Below, one piece after another: positions 60,305-64,000 of a DNA stretch of 64,000 bases. A program made the position numbers and the translations under genes. The stretch comes from Alistipes senegalensis JC50. Its GTDB lineage: Bacteria > Bacteroidota > Bacteroidia > Bacteroidales > Rikenellaceae. Location: contig NZ_CP102252.1 of NCBI RefSeq assembly GCF_025145645.1, forward strand, positions 1,054,001 through 1,118,000. Reading direction: 5' to 3'. The notes under the pieces were generated by a model that saw only the letters and a program-made list of their open reading frames with translations, was not told the DNA's origin and ran no database searches. Positions within the stretch are counted from its first letter, which is position 1. The number at the start of each line of letters is the position of its first letter.

Positions 60305-63300
60305 TTAGAATTTAACCTGCAGACCTATATTGAATTTTTTCTGAATCGGATAACCGATTCCCATACCGCCCATTTCGACGTCCCACATTTTGAAATTACT
60401 GCCTGCAAAAAGATCTTCTCCACTGACATAAATACGCAGGTCTTCAATACGGATTTTACGTGTTAAGCTGTGCGGCAAGGTATAGCCCAACTCGATCAGT
60501 TTCAGACGCAGAAACGATCCGTTGCGCATCCACCAGGTACTTTGTTGATAGTTGTTGCTATTGTCATAGGCATCGGTTGACAGGCGCGGCCAGACGGCGT
60601 AGATGTCGGGATTGCTCTCCGACCAATGGCTGTCGGCGAACTCTTTGAAAAGGGCTGTCTTACGCGTATATCCGCCGACCCCGGCGGCCGTAACGGGCGG
60701 GTTGTTGAAAGGTGCCATCTGCTGGGCATCGATGAAGAAGGTTTTTCTGCCCAGCCCGTTGAAAAAGAACGAGAAATCGAAACCTTTATATCCCAATGTG
60801 GCTCCGAAACCATAGTTTATTTCGGCTTCTGTCGGGTAGCCGATCGGAACCAGGTCCGATTCGTCGATCTTACCGTCGCGGTTGATGTCTTTGTATTTGA
60901 TATCGCCGGGCATGTAAGGTCCGAAAGTTTGAATCGGCGAATTGGCTATGTCGGTTTCGTCGATGAACAGCCGTTCGGCGATATAGCCCCACTGCTGATT
61001 TAAGCTGTAACCTATACGCGACCGCCAAGGCAATCCCGAGGCCGCATAGTCCGGCTCATCGGCCACGAGAAATTCGCTTGTGGCATAGGTGAAATTGGCA
61101 TTTGCCGATAGCCAGAAATCCTCCGAGAAAGAGTGTTGATAGGTCAGCGCTCCCTCGACTCCGTGTGATTTCGCACGGCCCACATTGGCCTCGACGGAGG
61201 CTTCGAGGCCCATCGAACTGGGCAGATTGGTGCGTTCCAGCAGAATGTTCGAACGATTCTCGGTAAAGTAATCCACCTGCAATTCGACCTTGTCGAAAAG
61301 CCGCATCTCAAAACCGAGATTGAGCTTGCGTGCTATTTCCCATGTAATGTCGTTATTAGAGTAACGACGCACTGTAATTCCCGGCCGTATCACATTGAAA
61401 TCGGTACCGTACCAGACATTTTTGCCGGTATCGTTCATGTTGACATCCGAGAGATAGAAAAAGCGATTGCTTGAGATGGCGTCATTGCCTACCAGGCCGT
61501 AAGTCGCTTTAAGCCTGAGTTTGTCGATTACCTTCGCTACCCCCCCCCGCCAAAATGGCTCGCTGGAGATATTCCACGTTACACCGGCCGCAGGAAAGAA
61601 GCCGTAACGCTCGTGACGGGCGAAACGCTCCGAACCGTTATATCCGAAGTTGAGTTCAACGCCGTAGCGTTTGTCAAACGTATAGGTAAAACGTCCCGAG
61701 AGACCTTGGTTGCGGAAAGGCAGTGATTCCAGTACCGAACTGGGATTGCCGATCACTTGCTGCGTGTTCTGATAGACGAGCAGTCCGGTGACCTCATGAC
61801 GGCCGAAAGTCCGGGCATATTCCACTGCCGCTTCGAGGTAAGTTTTCGAGTTGATGTCCTTGCCGCCGCTGTAATCCAGATATTCGCTACCGCTTTCGGC
61901 GTTGAGCGCTGTGAGGTTGTAGACATCGAGTTCGGGATTGTAGTAGCCTATCTTATAGTAAAACGGTTTGTAACTGCGAGCCGAATCGAAGTAAGAATAG
62001 CGCGTCGTACTGAGCAGTCCGCGTACGCGAAGACCTTCGGTAATGAATTTCAGGTCCTGATTGATATCCACCTGTGCCAATACCAGTGTACGGCTATAAT
62101 CCTTGTAGCCGCGCGACATGAGGGCATAGGGGTTGATATGGTTCGCACCGTCGGTATTGCCGTAAAGAGGATGGCTCATGCTGCGGTGCCCTTCATCCGG
62201 AGCGAAGATTTTCGGGTAATCGACCGGAGAGGCGTGCACGGCGTAATCGAAAAGGATATTGCCTGCTTCGATCGGACCACGGTAATCGTCGAAGTTGCCT
62301 TGGAATTTGAAAGCTACTTCGGTAGTTTTGGTGACGTTGACATTGAAGTTGGTTCGGACGTTGTATTTTTTGAGGTCGATGTTGGTGTTGAAATTGTTCA
62401 TCCCCTCGTTGCGCATCAGTCCGTTATCTTGATTGAAGGTTGCCGCGAGATAATAGCGCGCCACCTTACCGCCGCCGCTGATGTTGAAGTTCACGCGCTG
62501 GTTCATGGCTGCGGGTTTGAACATTTCCTCGATCCAGTCTACTGCCGGATAGACATACGGATTGCGGTTCGGATTCATCGTCGCGGCGATTTTGGCTTCG
62601 GAATAGGGCAGGATGCCGAGGGGATTGCGTGTCGAGACGGCTTCGTTGTTGAGTCGCATATAGGTAATGGGATCGGCGATATCAATCATCCGAGTCGGCA
62701 TAGACCATGTGTTCTCAATACGTACGGAGACTCTTGCCGGGCCTTCGCGGCCCTCTTTCGTCGTGATCAGAATCACGCCATTGGCACCGCGCGCGCCGTA
62801 GAGCGACGTGGCGATAGCGTCTTTCATGATCGAAAAGCTCTCGATATCATCGGTCTGAAGCCGGGCCAAATCGTCCGCACTGATCTCCATGCCATCGACC
62901 AGCATCAGCGGACTTTTCCGATAGCCGAACGTCGTTACACCGCGGATGAAGAATTCAGCGTTGTCGCGTCCGGGTTCACCGCTGCTCCGATAGGACATCA
63001 TGCCCGGAACACGTCCGGCGAATGCGGTAGTGAGATTGCTGCTCGCCACTTTCAATTCGGAAGGTTTGACCGTTGTGATCGAACCCACAACGCTTTCCTT
63101 CTTTTGTCGGGAAAAGGCGACGATCGTCACATTTTCGAGTGTCGAGGACTTCTGTTGCATTACGATGGTGATTTCGAGTTGCGCTCCGACGGTCACCGAG
63201 GCATTCTCCATACCGAGAAACGAGGCTACCAGCACATCTTCCGGCGCCGCTTCGATCTCGAAAACACCGTTGGAACTCGCAATGACACCGCCAGCCTTGC

Positions 63301-63496
63301 CTTGCACTTGGATGACGGCTCCGACGAGAGGCATCCCCTCCGCGTCGATGACCCGTCCTTTGATGGTTGAGGTTTTGGTTTGCGCAGATGTTTGTGAGCT
63401 GCCGTTTGCGGCCGCATATCCCCAAAGGGGTATGCAGACTGTTCCGGTCGATAATAGGATTATGATTCCTATGACCGAAAAAGGATTTTTTAACAT
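60305..63496 (-). CDS. SusC/RagA-family TonB-linked outer-membrane transporter
   Basis: The 1063-residue product has a signal peptide and then a carboxypeptidase-like module (TIKGRVIDAEGMPLVGAVIQ). The plug domain has KESVVGSITTVKPSELKVAS, GRVPGMMSYRSSGEPGRDNA and DIESFSIMKDAIATSLYGAR (the SusC signature), followed by a 22-strand-type barrel ending in NIGLQVKF. It imports oligosaccharides with energy from TonB. No N-terminal STN domain is present, so signalling to an anti-sigma factor is not expected. A run of nine C (61540-61548; G on the coding strand) lies near codon 650 and could allow frame slippage. Confidence 0.97.
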   Translation of the reverse strand: MLKNPFSVIGIIILLSTGTVCIPLWGYAAANGSSQTSAQTKTSTIKGRVIDAEGMPLVGAVIQVQGKAGGVIASSNGVFEIEAAPEDVLVASFLGMENASVTVGAQLEITIVMQQKSSTLENVTIVAFSRQKKESVVGSITTVKPSELKVASSNLTTAFAGRVPGMMSYRSSGEPGRDNAEFFIRGVTTFGYRKSPLMLVDGMEISADDLARLQTDDIESFSIMKDAIATSLYGARGANGVILITTKEGREGPARVSVRIENTWSMPTRMIDIADPITYMRLNNEAVSTRNPLGILPYSEAKIAATMNPNRNPYVYPAVDWIEEMFKPAAMNQRVNFNISGGGKVARYYLAATFNQDNGLMRNEGMNNFNTNIDLKKYNVRTNFNVNVTKTTEVAFKFQGNFDDYRGPIEAGNILFDYAVHASPVDYPKIFAPDEGHRSMSHPLYGNTDGANHINPYALMSRGYKDYSRTLVLAQVDINQDLKFITEGLRVRGLLSTTRYSYFDSARSYKPFYYKIGYYNPELDVYNLTALNAESGSEYLDYSGGKDINSKTYLEAAVEYARTFGRHEVTGLLVYQNTQQVIGNPSSVLESLPFRNQGLSGRFTYTFDKRYGVELNFGYNGSERFARHERYGFFPAAGVTWNISSEPFWRGGVAKVIDKLRLKATYGLVGNDAISSNRFFYLSDVNMNDTGKNVWYGTDFNVIRPGITVRRYSNNDITWEIARKLNLGFEMRLFDKVELQVDYFTENRSNILLERTNLPSSMGLEASVEANVGRAKSHGVEGALTYQHSFSEDFWLSANANFTYATSEFLVADEPDYAASGLPWRSRIGYSLNQQWGYIAERLFIDETDIANSPIQTFGPYMPGDIKYKDINRDGKIDESDLVPIGYPTEAEINYGFGATLGYKGFDFSFFFNGLGRKTFFIDAQQMAPFNNPPVTAAGVGGYTRKTALFKEFADSHWSESNPDIYAVWPRLSTDAYDNSNNYQQSTWWMRNGSFLRLKLIELGYTLPHSLTRKIRIEDLRIYVSGEDLFAGSNFKMWDVEMGGMGIGYPIQKKFNIGLQVKF

Positions 63497-63529
63497 ATGC
63501 TTTCGTTTTAGGTTAGTTCGGCTGATACA

Positions 63530-64000
63530 CTATTTTCCTCTTCTTTGATTCAGTTTTTGCAATCCGACAGCTTCACCCAGAGCATTAAGCATACCGTATC
63601 CGAAGCGGTTGTCGGGAAGCAGGTAGTGTCCTTCGCTCCATTCGTTGAAGCATGCGATGGTTACGAAGCGCGGCACGTCGGGATGCCGGTTCAGATAAGC
63701 GAACGACGCTTGTACGAACGCTTTGAAAGCCGCGGGACTTTCGTTGACGAATATCGTGCATCCGGGCCATTTCGTGCGGTCGGGTGTCGCGGGACGGTTG
63801 GCGGGTGCGATGTAGCGGGGCGTGGAGTCCCATCCGGCTCCGACTGCCGGGACGTAGGGAACCTGATGCGTCTCGTAACCTTCATCCCAGACTTTGAACG
63901 CCACATCGGCCGCCGCAACGCCGTAGTCGGGCAATTCGATCTCTTTGGATTGATAGCGGCCTGCGATCCAGTCCAGCGGATTGTATGATCCGGAGGTGTC
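63530..64000 (-). CDS. GH99-like (WbsX-type) domain protein, C-terminal part
   Basis: The frame stays open to the right edge of the window, so only the last 156 residues are seen. VPYVPAVGAGWDSTPRYIAP and RFVTIACFNEWSEGHYLLPD, with the N-E-W-x-E-G-x-Y-L-x-P-D pattern, are typical of GH99-like/WbsX domains, relatives of endo-alpha-mannosidases. The motif carries conserved Glu residues. It ends 33 bases before the SusC-type gene and so belongs to the same transcript, whose promoter lies outside the window. Confidence 0.8.
   Translation of the reverse strand, partial: DTSGSYNPLDWIAGRYQSKEIELPDYGVAAADVAFKVWDEGYETHQVPYVPAVGAGWDSTPRYIAPANRPATPDRTKWPGCTIFVNESPAAFKAFVQASFAYLNRHPDVPRFVTIACFNEWSEGHYLLPDNRFGYGMLNALGEAVGLQKLNQRRGK

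Noticed and set aside
1..64000. CRISPR array
   Set aside because: No regularly spaced short repeats of 25-40 bases were found. The tandem repeats at 23611-23818 are promoter units without variable spacers.
1..64000. tRNA or rRNA genes
   Set aside because: No cloverleaf with a T-arm TTCRANYC motif or rRNA segment was recognised on either strand by reading. A tRNA scan could still find one missed by eye.

Overview
The window reads as the chromosome of a GC-rich member of the Bacteroidota, most likely order Bacteroidales and probably Alistipes or a close relative. The reasons are SusC/SusD outer-membrane glycan machinery, promoters of the Bacteroides type (-33 TTTG, 19-20 bases, -7 TAnnTTTG), a DUF4295 gene after L28 and L33, an IntDOT-like integrase, and lipoproteins in place of most soluble secreted enzymes. 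The genus is inference; no rRNA gene is present to prove it.

Layout. (1) 1-1134: 3' part of a GH109-type glycosidase. (2) About 1.6-9.5 kb: a decayed integrative or mobilizable element. It holds a MobA-like gene broken by a truncated group II intron, a DUF3408 protein, an AbiE-like toxin-antitoxin pair, a run of small accessory genes including a sigma-70-like protein, and a tyrosine integrase at its right edge. (3) About 9.6-50.8 kb: core genome. It contains two FKBP lipoproteins, nhaA and a ureohydrolase; pdxB, pyrD and cinA; rpmB-rpmG-DUF4295; a glycosyltransferase; ftsY-rimO; zapA, 6S RNA and rny; a split ThrE-type exporter; gcvT with two neighbours; a large receiver/pyruvate-kinase-like fusion protein; gdhA; a long cell-shape run mreB-mreC-mreD-mrdA-rodA followed by a P-type ATPase and a PAP2 phosphatase; then gpsA-pgi. 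(4) 51.1-64.0 kb: a polysaccharide utilization locus on the minus strand (GH99-like, SusC, SusD, two surface glycan-binding-like lipoproteins, GH43, GH43-like, GH116), which continues beyond the right edge.

The most unusual signal lies in the core intergenic regions. A dispersed repeat of about 90 bases recurs at five loci, sometimes in tandem. Each well-kept unit carries a complete promoter and, directly after the -7 box, a palindrome of the type GTGTCGTAACGACAC. A second repeat of about 62 bases, nearly identical at two loci, places another palindrome over the -33 box of ftsY-rimO and of the exporter operon. Together they look like mobile, possibly regulated promoter modules. Other points of note are three runs of nine G residues (two inside coding sequences), a predicted leaderless pyrD, and a 6S RNA between zapA and rny.

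All calls rest on reading the sequence and on recognised motifs. No database search or structure prediction was run.
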